A stretch of DNA of 64,000 nt, taken from positions 62,001 to 126,000 of the forward strand of contig JAUNDE010000001.1 of NCBI GenBank assembly GCA_030526265.1, written 5' to 3'. The DNA comes from Eubacteriales bacterium (GTDB taxonomy: Bacteria > Bacillota > Clostridia > Lachnospirales > Lachnospiraceae). Every line of letters begins with the position of its first letter. Within the stretch, counting starts at the first letter, position 1. Under the pieces are notes generated by a model, which was not told the origin of the DNA, ran no database searches, and saw nothing but the letters and a program-made list of their open reading frames with translations. Below are positions 28,320 through 37,529 of this stretch, piece by piece. The translations under genes and the position numbers were made by a program.

Positions 28320-29573
28320 TTATGCACTCTGTGATTTCAGATCATTGCGTTTATAAATCGGGGCTTCTTCGCCTTTTACGGCCTTCTTTGTGATCAGACA
28401 TTCCACAAGGTCTTCCTCTGACGGAGCAGCGAACATTGTATCCATCATTACATTTTCTACGATCGCTCTCAGTCCTCTTGCACCGGTTCTTCTCTTAAGT
28501 GAAATATCTGCAATCTCTTCCAACGCATCCCTGTCAAAACCAAGTTTTACGCCATCAAGTTCAAGCAGCTTCTGATACTGCTTGATGATCGCATTCTTAG
28601 GCTCTGTGAGAATACGAAGCAGCGCATCTTTATCGAGCATTTCCAACGATACTGTCACCGGAACACGCCCAACCAGCTCCGGAATGATGCCGAAACGGAC
28701 AAGGTCCTGTGGAAGTACCTGTTTATAAAGTCTGTCAACATTATTCTCATGCTTTGAAGCGATCTCTGCATTAAATCCCATCGACTTCTTATCGATACGT
28801 CTTTCTACGATCTTATCAAGTCCCTCGAAAGCTCCTCCACAGATAAAGAGAATATTGGTCGTATCGATCTGAAGTAATTCCTGATGCGGATGTTTTCTTC
28901 CACCCTGCGGCGGAACATTCGCTACTGTTCCTTCGAGAATTTTCAGAAGTGCCTGCTGTACACCTTCTCCGGAAACATCTCTTGTGATCGATGGATTCTC
29001 TGATTTTCTTGTGATCTTATCAATCTCATCGATATAGATGATTCCATACTCTGCACGCTGAATATCTCCGTCTGCCGCCTGAATGATCTTCAGAAGAATA
29101 TTTTCCACGTCTTCTCCTACATATCCTGCCTCTGTGAGCGCCGTCGCATCAGCAATCGCAAATGGAACATTCAAAATCCTGGCTAGTGACTGTGCAAGAA
29201 GCGTTTTTCCACATCCGGTCGGACCGAGCATAAGAATATTGCTCTTCTGGAGTTCAACTCCAAGATCCTTCTGTGCCATAATTCTTTTATAATGATTATA
29301 AACCGCAACGGACAAAACTTTTTTTGCCTCTTCCTGACCGATCACATAGTCGTCCAAAAATGCTTTGATCTCCTTTGGTTTATGCAGTGTGATTCCTTCC
29401 AGAGATGAATCCGGTGTTTCATACTCCAGTTCTTCATCCAAAATTTCCATACACACTTCAATACATTCATCGCAGATATAGGCACCTCTTGGTCCTGATA
29501 TCAATTTGCGAACCTGTTCCTGTTCTTTTCCACAGAACGAACATCGAATGGCCCCATCATTTCTTCCTGCCAT
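28320..29573 (-). CDS. clpX: ATP-dependent Clp protease ATP-binding subunit ClpX
   Basis: 417 residues. The N-terminal zinc-binding domain (CSFCG ... CDEC) is followed by Walker [13 protein letters not shown], Walker [11 protein letters not shown] and an arginine-finger/sensor region ([13 protein letters not shown]). ClpX unfolds substrates and feeds them to ClpP, whose gene lies directly upstream. The order tig-clpP-clpX-lon is classical. Confidence 0.97.
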   Translation of the reverse strand: MAGRNDGAIRCSFCGKEQEQVRKLISGPRGAYICDECIEVCMEILDEELEYETPDSSLEGITLHKPKEIKAFLDDYVIGQEEAKKVLSVAVYNHYKRIMAQKDLGVELQKSNILMLGPTGCGKTLLAQSLARILNVPFAIADATALTEAGYVGEDVENILLKIIQAADGDIQRAEYGIIYIDEIDKITRKSENPSITRDVSGEGVQQALLKILEGTVANVPPQGGRKHPHQELLQIDTTNILFICGGAFEGLDKIVERRIDKKSMGFNAEIASKHENNVDRLYKQVLPQDLVRFGIIPELVGRVPVTVSLEMLDKDALLRILTEPKNAIIKQYQKLLELDGVKLGFDRDALEEIADISLKRRTGARGLRAIVENVMMDTMFAAPSEEDLVECLITKKAVKGEEAPIYKRNDLKSQSA

Positions 29574-29639
29574 ATCTTCACCTCTCTACATAAATCAAGA
29601 CAGGTAGAAAAATCTTTCCTACCCGCCTCCATTACTTTA

Positions 29640-30224
29640 TTATTTACGGTTTGTGATTACCTCATCGATCAATCCGTATGCTTTTGCTTCTTCCGCTGAC
29701 ATAAAGTTATCACGTTCTGTGTCGATACGGATAACATCAAGTGGCTGTCCTGTGTTTTTCGAAAGAATCTGATTCAATCTTGTACGTGTCTTCAGGATAT
29801 GCTCCGCAGCGATCTGAATCTCCGTCGCCTGACCCCGAGCACCGCCTGATGGCTGATGAATCATAATTTCTGAATTCGGCATAGCAAAACGTTTGCCCTT
29901 TGCTCCTCCTGCCAGCAGGAATGAACCCATACTTGCTGCCATTCCCATACAGTATGTAGCAACATCACACTTGATGTACTGCATCGTGTCATAGATGGCA
30001 AGACCTGCTGTAACAGAACCACCCGGACTGTTGATATACATATGAATATCCTTTTCCGGATCTTCTGCCTCGAGGAAAAGAAGCTGTGCTATGATAATAT
30101 TTGCAGCAACATCTGTCACTTCCTCGCCGAGGAAAATAATTCTGTCTTTCAACAATCTGGAGTAGATATCATACGAACGCTCTCCACGACTTGTCTGTTC
30201 AATCACATAAGGTACTAAACTCAT
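29640..30224 (-). CDS. clpP: ATP-dependent Clp protease proteolytic subunit ClpP
   Basis: 194 residues, normal length. The catalytic Ser lies in [14 protein letters not shown], the His in [12 protein letters not shown], and the Asp in [10 protein letters not shown]. It forms the barrel peptidase used by ClpX and other Clp ATPases. AGGAGG precedes the ATG. No CtsR-type operator was recognised in front of tig or clpP. Confidence 0.97.
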   Translation of the reverse strand: MSLVPYVIEQTSRGERSYDIYSRLLKDRIIFLGEEVTDVAANIIIAQLLFLEAEDPEKDIHMYINSPGGSVTAGLAIYDTMQYIKCDVATYCMGMAASMGSFLLAGGAKGKRFAMPNSEIMIHQPSGGARGQATEIQIAAEHILKTRTRLNQILSKNTGQPLDVIRIDTERDNFMSAEEAKAYGLIDEVITNRK

Positions 30225-30278
30225 AAATCTGCCTCCTGTCCTGATATACTTACGTTCAGGGGATCTTCAGAGAACTGA

Positions 30279-31565
30279 TTATTTCTCTACTGCTGTCTCA
30301 ACAAGAAGTGTAACAGCCTCCTGAACAGCCATATCTTCTTTCATCTGTTTCATTTCAGCTTCGCCCATGAATCCTTTGAGTTTCTCAACTTCCATCTGGT
30401 AGCTTTCAGCCATCTTGGCAAGTTCTTCGTCAACTTTCTCATCAGAGATCTCAATGTTCTCAGCTTTTGCGATTGCTTCAAGAACTAATCTTGTCTCAAT
30501 ACGCTTCTGAGCCTGTGGGCGCATCTCAGCTTTCATTGTCTCTTCTGTCTGTCCTGTAATCTGGAAATACTGCTCAAGTGTGAAGCCCTGGTACTGAATG
30601 TTCTGTGCAAACTCACGAACCATATCTTCTGTCTGAGTCTCGATCATAGCCTCCGGAATTTCCATTGTTGCATTTGCAACAGCTTTCTCTACTGCCTGAT
30701 CTTCTTTCTTTCTGTTTCCTTCAGCTTCTTTCTGAGCTTTGATCTGAGCTTTTACATCAGCTTTGTACTCATCAAGTGTATCGAATTCCGATACTTCTGC
30801 TGCAAATTCATCATCGATCTCCGGAATCTCTTTTACTTTGATCTCATGTACTGTACATTTGAATGTAGCATCTTTTCCCTTGAGATCTTCTGAGTGGTAG
30901 TTCTCCGGGAATTTCACCTGGATCTCAACTTCTTCTTCCGCATTTACACCGATCAGCTGCTCTTCAAATCCCGGAATGAATGCACCGGAACCGATTGTAA
31001 GTGGGTAGTTCTCTCCCTTACCGCCTTCGAATGGAACTCCGTCAACAAATCCTTCAAAGTCAAGAACAACTTCATCGTTCTCTGCAACCGGACGTCCTTC
31101 AACAGCTACGCTTCTTGCGTTTTTCTCTGCTTCCTCCTGGATCTTGGCTTCAACTTCTTTCTGTGTTACACGGGTAGAAACTTTGTCTACTTCCATTCCT
31201 TTGTATTCACCAAGAGTTACTTCTGGTTTCAATGCAACCATAGCAGTGAAAATGAAGTCTTTTCCTTTTTCGATCTGTTCAACGTTGATTTCCGGACGAG
31301 ATACGATCGGAAGGTCAGAATCCTTCAGCTCATTCTCGTATGCAGCCGGCATAACCTGATTTGCTGCTTCTTCATAGAAAATCTCTGCACCGTACAGTTT
31401 CTCGATATATGCACGCGGAACTTTTCCTTTACGGAATCCAGGTACATTGATATTTTTCTTCTGTTTGTTGTACGCACTCTGAAGTGCTTTTTCAAATTCA
31501 CTGGCCGGAACTACGATTGTAAGTTTTGCCATGTTTTTTTCTAATTTTTCTACCTGTAAACTCAT
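30279..31565 (-). CDS. tig: trigger factor (ribosome-associated chaperone and peptidyl-prolyl isomerase)
   Basis: 428 residues. It has the N-terminal ribosome-binding domain with the signature GFRKGKVPRAYIEKLYG, a central FKBP-type domain (about 155-240, VLDFEGFVDGVPFEGG) and a long helical C-terminal chaperone domain. It binds nascent chains at the ribosome exit. It is the first gene of the tig-clpP-clpX unit and has its own promoter. Confidence 0.97.
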   Translation of the reverse strand: MSLQVEKLEKNMAKLTIVVPASEFEKALQSAYNKQKKNINVPGFRKGKVPRAYIEKLYGAEIFYEEAANQVMPAAYENELKDSDLPIVSRPEINVEQIEKGKDFIFTAMVALKPEVTLGEYKGMEVDKVSTRVTQKEVEAKIQEEAEKNARSVAVEGRPVAENDEVVLDFEGFVDGVPFEGGKGENYPLTIGSGAFIPGFEEQLIGVNAEEEVEIQVKFPENYHSEDLKGKDATFKCTVHEIKVKEIPEIDDEFAAEVSEFDTLDEYKADVKAQIKAQKEAEGNRKKEDQAVEKAVANATMEIPEAMIETQTEDMVREFAQNIQYQGFTLEQYFQITGQTEETMKAEMRPQAQKRIETRLVLEAIAKAENIEISDEKVDEELAKMAESYQMEVEKLKGFMGEAEMKQMKEDMAVQEAVTLLVETAVEK

Positions 31566-31639
31566 TTACGTTTCCTCCTATTTCTATCTTGCTCTCCGGT
31601 AGGTGGAAAACAAGCATTCTACAATACGCTCATTTAGCT

Positions 31640-31668
31640 AGTATAACATAAAGACAAGCTCTTGACTA
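31640..31668 (-). promoter_or_regulatory. promoter of tig-clpP-clpX
   Basis: Minus strand: TAGTCA (31663-31668), 17 bp, TATACT (31640-31645). The leader is about 65 nt and ends with AGGAGGA before the tig ATG. Confidence 0.6.
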
Positions 31669-31699
31669 GCCTTGATTTTCAGCAATTATCATGCTGTTT

Positions 31700-32251
31700 T
31701 TATCTCATATATATAATGGAAGCTGCAATTTCTTCTGCTTTTACTTTATCTGTCATCACTTCTACTAATTTAAGTGCAAAATCGATTGCCGTTCCCATTC
31801 CTCTGCTTGTGATAAGATTGCCGTCGTGCACAACAGGTGTCTTCCCGATCACTGCACCTGCCAGTTTGCTTTCAAAAGATGGATAGCATGTTGCTCTCTT
31901 TCCTTTCAGAAGTCCCATGCCGCCAAGAATACTTGGTGCCGCACAGATCGCTGCGACATATTTCCCGGATTCCATAAAATCAGCGATCACCCTGCGCACG
32001 CCTGCATGTTCTTCAAGATTTTTTGTTCCCGGCATTCCCCCCGGCAGAACGATCATATCATATCCGACAAAATTTACTTCTTCGAAAAGATCTTCTGTAT
32101 GAACGTTGATACCATGGGCACCATGCACCATATAATCATCTGTAATCGATACTGTATTAACATATATACTCGCTCTTCGAAGCAGGTCCACCGCAGTTAA
32201 CGCTTCAATTTCCTCAAATCCATCAGCTAAAAGAACTGCTACTTTTTTCAT
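31700..32251 (-). CDS. DJ-1/PfpI family protein (YajL/ThiJ type)
   Basis: The start is set at 32251 (MKKVAVLLADGFEEIEAL) because AGGAGGA lies just upstream. 183 residues. It has the nucleophile elbow AAICAAPSILG with a probable catalytic Cys, and the conserved Glu in GFEEIEA near the N-terminus. Members are described as deglycases, glyoxalases or oxidative-stress chaperones; the exact activity is not predictable. It lies upstream of tig on the same strand and has no clear link to it. Confidence 0.9.
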   Translation of the reverse strand: MKKVAVLLADGFEEIEALTAVDLLRRASIYVNTVSITDDYMVHGAHGINVHTEDLFEEVNFVGYDMIVLPGGMPGTKNLEEHAGVRRVIADFMESGKYVAAICAAPSILGGMGLLKGKRATCYPSFESKLAGAVIGKTPVVHDGNLITSRGMGTAIDFALKLVEVMTDKVKAEEIAASIIYMR

Positions 32252-32406
32252 AGCTCTCCTCCTATCATTTATTTCTGCATACATTCCATTTAATAGTAAC
32301 AAACAACTTTCAAAAAATCAAATAGTAGTATACAATATTCTCCGGGAAATGTATAGAATTGTTTTTTTATAGAATAATACAAAATACACAGAAAGGAGAT
32401 TTTTAT

Positions 32407-32850
32407 ATGGAAATCGAACGAAAATATCTGATCAGCAGAGTTCCGGACTCTCTGACAATCACAAACACGCGGCTGATCGAGCAGGGATATCTGAATACAG
32501 AACCTGTTGTCCGAATCAGAAAAGACAATGATAAATACGAACTGACTTATAAATCTAAAGGCCTCATGGCGCGGGAAGAATACAATATGCCGCTCACCCA
32601 AGAGGCTTATGAGCATCTGCGGACAAAGGTGGACGGACGCATCATCTCGAAGACACGATATGAGATCCCACTGAACGATGAGCTTAAAATCGAACTGGAT
32701 ATCTTCCACGGGGATCTGGAGCCTCTTATGCTGGCGGAGGTGGAATTCCCGACAGAAGAGGCTGCAAACGTTTTCATCCCACCGGAGTGGTTCGGGGAGG
32801 ATGTGACTTATTCTTCAAAGTACCACAACAGTGTGCTGAGTCAGGCATAG
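32407..32850 (+). CDS. CYTH domain (triphosphate tunnel metalloenzyme) protein
   Basis: The start is at 32407 (MEIERKYLI) with AAGGAG upstream; earlier in-frame codons have no ribosome site. 147 residues. The defining EIERKYL motif opens the first strand, followed by alternating charged strands (VRIRKDNDKYELTYKSKG, KTRYEIP, LELDIF, AEVEFP). Such proteins hydrolyse inorganic triphosphate or related substrates. It is a single gene between two units and is closed by the long hairpin at 32888-33055. Confidence 0.9.
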   Translation: MEIERKYLISRVPDSLTITNTRLIEQGYLNTEPVVRIRKDNDKYELTYKSKGLMAREEYNMPLTQEAYEHLRTKVDGRIISKTRYEIPLNDELKIELDIFHGDLEPLMLAEVEFPTEEAANVFIPPEWFGEDVTYSSKYHNSVLSQA

Positions 32851-32887
32851 CATTCACTCATATTCAGTTTGATTAAAAAATTCAACA

Positions 32888-33055
32888 AAACAGAAAAGCT
32901 ATATCATCAAAACACGTTGATTCCCCTTCGCTTCACTTCGGTTTTATCGCACACGTACAACGTCGCGATAAGTGCGTTTGCTCCTTGTACGTGTGCAAAA
33001 CTCGTGAAGCTCGGTTCATCTTCCTATCGTTTTGACTGATATAGCTTTTCTGTTT
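32888..33055. repeat. terminator of the CYTH gene with a 132-bp palindromic insert in its loop (copy 1)
   Basis: Outer arms 32888-32905 and 33038-33055 form a perfect 18-bp stem with T-rich flanks on both strands, like a bidirectional terminator. The 132 bp between them contain CAAAAC/GTTTTG ends, GCTTCAC/GTGAAGC, TTTT/AAAA and a perfect 12-bp inner stem (GCACACGTACAA with TTGTACGTGTGC). The inner loop carries GGAGCAAACGC and TATCGCGA when read on the minus strand. Confidence 0.85.
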
Positions 33056-33124
33056 CTTTAATTTAATCCTTTCTGATTATTATGTCCTCATAATAGCTGA
33101 TAATTAAAAAACGAAGAGAAAAAC

Positions 33125-33285
33125 AGAAGAAGGCATATCGAACAAAACAATTGGAACAATTGCGAAGCTTCGCGAGTTTTACGCCCGTACAAGGAGCAAA
33201 CGCTTCTATCGCGAACGATGTACGGGCGAATAAAACCGATGCGAAGTGCACGCAATTTTCCAGTTTTGAAGATATGCCTTCTTCT
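33125..33285. repeat. terminator of thrH with a 131-bp palindromic insert in its loop (copy 2)
   Basis: Outer arms 33125-33139 and 33271-33285 pair perfectly over 15 bp, and TTTTTCTC follows on the minus strand, so this ends the thrH transcript. Inside are CAAAAC/GTTTTG, AATTGCG/CGCAATT, GTTTTA/TAAAAC and a 10-bp inner stem (CGCCCGTACA with TGTACGGGCG) whose loop carries GGAGCAAACGC and TATCGCGA on the plus strand. It is the inverted relative of copy 1. Confidence 0.85.
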
Positions 33286-33307
33286 ATTTATAATTCTTTC
33301 TTATAAT

Positions 33308-33907
33308 CTACAGCGCTGCCTTGATCGCTGCCAGTAATTCGCCGAACTCCTCGTACGCAGGGATCTCCGGGAACTGTGCCTTGATCGCATCTGTGGAGCG
33401 GAAGAGGAAGCCGGCCTTGCTTGCCTGGATCATGCCAAGGTCATTGAAGCTGTCTCCGCTTGCGATCGTATCAAATCCCATCGACTGCAGTGCTTTCACA
33501 CTTGTCAGCTTGGAGTTCTCGCAGCGCATTTTGATTCCTGTGATCTCTCCGTCCGGTGCCACTTCAAGTGTATTGCAGAAGAGCGTCGGCATTCCGAGCT
33601 TCTTCATGAGCGGCATGGCAAACTGATCAAACGTATCACTGAGAATGATCACCTGCGTGATGCTTCTGAGTTCGTCAAGAAACTCTTTTGCGCCCGGAAG
33701 AGGATCGATCGTCGCAATCGTCTCCTGAATTTCTTTTAATCCGAGTCCGTGTTCTTTCAGAATATCGAGTCGGAATCTCATAAGTTTATCATAATCTGGT
33801 TCGTCTCTTGTCGTACGCTTCAATTCCGGAATTCCTGTTGCTTCTGCAAATGCGATCCAGATCTCCGGGACAAGGACACCTTCCATATCTAAACAGACAA
33901 CATTCAT
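33308..33907 (-). CDS. thrH: ThrH-type phosphoserine phosphatase / homoserine phosphotransferase
   Basis: 199 residues. HAD-superfamily protein with the nucleophile motif CLDMEGVLVPEIW, which is characteristic of ThrH (Glu in place of the second Asp of most HAD enzymes), then VILSDTFDQF and the late GDSFNDLGM motif. In Pseudomonas ThrH dephosphorylates phosphoserine and can transfer the phosphate to homoserine, so it can replace homoserine kinase. It is the third gene after hom and lysC, separated from lysC by 15 bp, which supports a role in threonine synthesis. AAGGAG precedes the ATG. Confidence 0.92.
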   Translation of the reverse strand: MNVVCLDMEGVLVPEIWIAFAEATGIPELKRTTRDEPDYDKLMRFRLDILKEHGLGLKEIQETIATIDPLPGAKEFLDELRSITQVIILSDTFDQFAMPLMKKLGMPTLFCNTLEVAPDGEITGIKMRCENSKLTSVKALQSMGFDTIASGDSFNDLGMIQASKAGFLFRSTDAIKAQFPEIPAYEEFGELLAAIKAAL

Positions 33908-33922
33908 ATGTATTCTCCTTTT

Positions 33923-35131
33923 CTATTCTGTCATGATAAATCCATCATGAACTGCGTTCATTGCTTTATCAACGTCTTTTTCATCTACAAGAACTGTGAT
34001 ACGGATCTCTGATGTAGAGATCATATTGATGTTGATTCTTGAATTATATAATGATTCAAACATTCTCGCAGCAACACCAGGATTGCTCATCATTCCGGCA
34101 CCGATCACTGAAATCTTTGCAACATTTGGATTGTTTGTGATCTGCTGGATCGTCAGCGCCTCTTTGTGCTCTTCCAGCACATTCATCGCATCTTTAAGAT
34201 CATCCTGTGAAACAGTGAATGATATATCCTTTGTACCATCACGTCCGACAGACTGCAAAATAATATCTACATTGATATTGTTCTTTGCAAGTGTATTAAA
34301 AATCCTGAATGCAGTTCCCGGCTTATCCTCTACTCCGATTACGGAAATACGTGCTGTGTTCACATCGGCAGCAACACCTGTAATTAACATCTTTTCCATT
34401 TTAGCTTTCTCCTTGATTACTGTACCTTCTGATCGATTCAAACTGGAGCGAACAACGAGTTCCACACCATACTTCTTTGCCATCTCAACGGAGCGGTTAT
34501 GAAGTACCTTCGCTCCTAATGAAGCAAGTTCCAACATCTCATCGTATGTCACTTCGTTTAGTTTCATTGCATTCTTTACAACACGTGGATCTGCAGTATA
34601 CACACCATCAACATCTGTATAGATCTCGCATTTATCCGCATGTAATGCTGCCGCGAGCGCAACTGCTGTCGTATCGGATCCGCCTCGACCTAGCGTCGTG
34701 ACATCATCATATTTATTAATTCCCTGGAATCCGGTTACGATCACGATCTTTCTGGAATCCAGTTCATGCATGATACGGTCTTTGTCAATTCTTTTAAATC
34801 TCGCATTGCCGTATCTTGATGTTGAATGCATCTGCACCTGAAATGCATTGAGTGATACTGCCGGCACATCCATGCTGTGCATTGCCATTGCCATCAGAGA
34901 AACTGAAACCTGTTCTCCAGTCGCCATAAGCATATCAAGCTCTCTTTTTTTCGGATTAGGATTGATATCCTGCGCCAGCGCAATCAGTTCATCCGTTGTA
35001 TCTCCCATTGCGGAAAGAACAACAACCACATCATGTCCTGCCTTATAATCTTCTACGCACCTGCTTGCCACATTAAAGATTCTTTCCTTATTTGCAACAG
35101 AACTGCCGCCGAATTTTTTTACTATTAACAT
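33923..35131 (-). CDS. lysC: aspartate kinase
   Basis: 402 residues. The kinase domain begins with the signature KFGGSSVANKERI and contains GRGGSDTTAVALAAAL; two ACT domains follow (about 265-400), the usual site of feedback inhibition by lysine or threonine. It phosphorylates aspartate, the first step to lysine, methionine and threonine. GGGAGG precedes the ATG. It lies between hom and thrH; dapA and dapB are 7 kb away. Confidence 0.96.
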   Translation of the reverse strand: MLIVKKFGGSSVANKERIFNVASRCVEDYKAGHDVVVVLSAMGDTTDELIALAQDINPNPKKRELDMLMATGEQVSVSLMAMAMHSMDVPAVSLNAFQVQMHSTSRYGNARFKRIDKDRIMHELDSRKIVIVTGFQGINKYDDVTTLGRGGSDTTAVALAAALHADKCEIYTDVDGVYTADPRVVKNAMKLNEVTYDEMLELASLGAKVLHNRSVEMAKKYGVELVVRSSLNRSEGTVIKEKAKMEKMLITGVAADVNTARISVIGVEDKPGTAFRIFNTLAKNNINVDIILQSVGRDGTKDISFTVSQDDLKDAMNVLEEHKEALTIQQITNNPNVAKISVIGAGMMSNPGVAARMFESLYNSRININMISTSEIRITVLVDEKDVDKAMNAVHDGFIMTE

Positions 35132-35154
35132 TGCTGCCTCCCATTTGCTGCATT

Positions 35155-36375
35155 TTATCCTTCTACACGAATCATCGCAATCATATCTTTTTCGTATGCC
35201 GCTGCTTTTTGTTCAAATAATCCCTCCGACATAACTTCCGTAACGAAACCGAACTCTCCTTCGATGCCCGGCACTTCCACATAAGCGAGATCACCGAAGC
35301 TCTGAGCAAGGCTTTCCTGAAGTGCTTCCCTGTCACCCTTCATTCTCACGAAAAACTGATGCTCAACATTATCTTTCTTTTCGAGTTCAAGCTTCTCACC
35401 GATCCAGCCATTTCCGAGATTACGGTTAAGATTTTTAGCTGCTTCCACAATATCACCTACAACAGCACTTGCAGTAGGAAGTTTTCCTGCTCCACTTCCG
35501 TAGAACATTGCATCTCCAAGCATATTTCCACGAACAAAGATCGCATTGAATACACCATTTACACTGAACAGTGGATGATCTGCACTCAAAAGACAAGGGC
35601 TTACCATCGCGCTGATCGAATCTCCATCTCTCTTACATGTTGCAAGAAGTTTGATCGTTTTGCCCATTGCCTTCGCATACTGCATATCCTGCACAGTGAT
35701 CTTTGTGATTCCTTCGCAGTAAATATCTTCAAAATCAACCTGTTTACCCGAAATAACAGATGACAGGATCGCGATCTTACGACAGGCATCATGACCTTCC
35801 ACATCTGCTTCCGGATTGCGCTCTGCATATCCGTTTGCCTGTGCTTCCTTCAGCACTTCATCATAATCTGCTCCTTCATAGAACATTTTTGTCATCATAT
35901 AGTTTGTTGTTCCATTCAGAATACCGATGATCTCTTCGATCACATCTCCGGTAAGGGAGGAATGAAGTGGTCTTAAAATCGGAATTCCGCCTCCAACACT
36001 TGCCTCAAACAGGAAATTCACTTCCTGCTCTTTCGCAATCCTGATAAGCTCTGACCCATGAGCTGCAACAAGTGCTTTGTTCGAAGTAGCAACACTCTTT
36101 CCTGCAAGAAGACATCTCTTAACAAATGTGTATGCCGGCTCAATTCCGCCCATTACTTCAACTACGATCTTCACTTCTTCATCATTTACAATATCTTCAA
36201 AGTCGTGAGTGATCACATCCTGTACAGGATCTCCCGGGAAATCGCGAAGATCCAGCACATATTTGACAGACAGCTCTTCGCCTACTCTCTCACCTATCAC
36301 TTTCTGATTTGTCCGTATTACTTCTACCACACCGGAACCAACAGTTCCATATCCAAGTACCGCAATCTTTACCAT
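35155..36375 (-). CDS. hom: homoserine dehydrogenase
   Basis: 406 residues. The N-terminal NAD(P)-binding motif VAVLGYGTVGSGVVE-like (here IAVLGYGTVGSGVV) is followed by the catalytic region with GILNGTTNYMMT and DVEGHDACRK, and a C-terminal ACT-like domain (about 345-406). It reduces aspartate semialdehyde to homoserine. The start codon lies 5 bp after the prfB stop and its ribosome site AAAGGG is inside the prfB end, so the two genes are coupled. Confidence 0.96.
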   Translation of the reverse strand: MVKIAVLGYGTVGSGVVEVIRTNQKVIGERVGEELSVKYVLDLRDFPGDPVQDVITHDFEDIVNDEEVKIVVEVMGGIEPAYTFVKRCLLAGKSVATSNKALVAAHGSELIRIAKEQEVNFLFEASVGGGIPILRPLHSSLTGDVIEEIIGILNGTTNYMMTKMFYEGADYDEVLKEAQANGYAERNPEADVEGHDACRKIAILSSVISGKQVDFEDIYCEGITKITVQDMQYAKAMGKTIKLLATCKRDGDSISAMVSPCLLSADHPLFSVNGVFNAIFVRGNMLGDAMFYGSGAGKLPTASAVVGDIVEAAKNLNRNLGNGWIGEKLELEKKDNVEHQFFVRMKGDREALQESLAQSFGDLAYVEVPGIEGEFGFVTEVMSEGLFEQKAAAYEKDMIAMIRVEG

Positions 36376-36380
36376 TTTAT

Positions 36381-37491
36381 TTACCCTTTCTTTTGTTGTT
36401 CTTGTAAGTATGCATTGATAAATGGTTCAAGTGCTCCATCCAAAACAGCCCCGACATTTGCGATCTCCACGCCGGTCCGGCGGTCTTTTACCATTGTATA
36501 CGGCTGCATTACATAAGATCTGATCTGACTCCCAAATCCGATCTCTTTTACTTCACCTCTGATATCCGAAACTTTTTCAGCCTGTTCCTGCTCCTTCAAA
36601 AGTGTAAGCTTGGCCTTGAGCATCTGCATCGCTTTTTCCCGGTTATGGTGCTGTGACCGTTCATTCTGACACTGCACCACGATTCCTGTAGGAAGATGTG
36701 TGATGCGAATCGCAGATGATGTCTTATTGACATGCTGCCCTCCGGCTCCGGATGCTCTGTACGTATCTATCTTCAATTCGTCATCAGAGATTTCGATATC
36801 GATATCGTCCTCGATATCCGGTATCACATCACAAGATGCAAAAGATGTCTGTCTTTTTCCTGCAGAATTAAACGGAGAAATACGCACCAGCCGATGTACG
36901 CCTTTTTCTGATTTAAAATAACCATAGGCATTTTCTCCGCTGACTTCAAATGTGACGCCCTTGATGCCGGCGATATCTCCCTCCAGATAATCAAGCACCT
37001 TCAGTCCAAAACCTTTTCTCTCTGCAAATCTGCTGTACATTCGATACAGCATATTTGCCCAGTCACAGGATTCCGTTCCGCCCTCTCCGGCATGTAATGT
37101 CACGATCGCATTGTATTTATCATATTCTCCGGAGAGAAGTGTCTGAATCCGAAGTGCCTCATATGTTTCTTCAAAAGCCTTCATTTCTGATTCAATCTCA
37201 GGGATCACAGTCGCATCTTCTTCCTCATAGGCCATTTCGATCAGAAGCCCGATATCTTCATAAGTACCGTATAAATTCTCTATCGTCTCAACCTGATCCT
37301 TCAGGCTTTTGACCTCTTTCATGATATTCTGGGAATTTTCAGGATCATCCCAGAAATCCGGTTCCTGCATCTTATTTTCTAATTCTTCTATTCTCTGCTC
37401 TTTTCCAGGGATGTCAAAGTGAATCCCTCATTTCAGCGAGCGGAGTCTCGTATGCATTCAGCATACTCTTAAACTGATCAAGTTCTACCAC
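36381..37491 (-). CDS. prfB: peptide chain release factor 2, with programmed +1 frameshift
   Basis: The gene reads from a GTG at 37491 (after AGAGGTGA) through 25 codons to an in-frame TGA at 37414-37416 in the slippery site CTTTGAC; a +1 shift there opens the main frame to 36381. The joined protein has 369 residues. It shows the RF2 anticodon-like SPF motif (RISPFNSAGK) and the peptidyl-hydrolysis GGQ motif (GAGGQHVNKTSSA). RF2 ends translation at UGA and UAA; the shift is autoregulatory, because scarce RF2 favours reading past the UGA. secA is upstream and hom downstream on the same strand. Confidence 0.96.
37413..37428 (-). promoter_or_regulatory. prfB: programmed +1 frameshift site of prfB
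   Basis: Minus strand: AGGG, then ATTCA, then CTTTGAC. The Shine-Dalgarno-like AGGG upstream of the CTT-TGA codons stimulates the shift in other bacteria; spacing here is 5 nt rather than the 3 nt of E. coli. Confidence 0.9.
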
Positions 37492-37529
37492 GCTGTCACC
37501 TCTTTTCATTTTAATCCGGGCGCAGATCA

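Larger units (their letters stand above)
32851..33307. other. 457-bp gene-free stretch between convergent genes, filled by two long inverted-repeat structures
   Basis: The stretch holds two long hairpins, 32888-33055 and 33125-33285, separated by 69 bp of A+T-rich sequence. Short open frames here come from the palindromes and lack ribosome sites. No tRNA or other standard RNA gene is seen. Confidence 0.8.

Noticed and set aside
31676..31700. Plus-strand hairpin with T-run (CAGCA ... TGCTG TTTTT)
   Set aside because: There is no plus-strand gene upstream for it to terminate, and the stem is only 5 bp.
33063..33251. 62-codon open frame in the gene-free stretch
   Set aside because: It runs through the palindromic insert, lacks a ribosome site and has no protein-like pattern; the DNA is better explained as a structured repeat.
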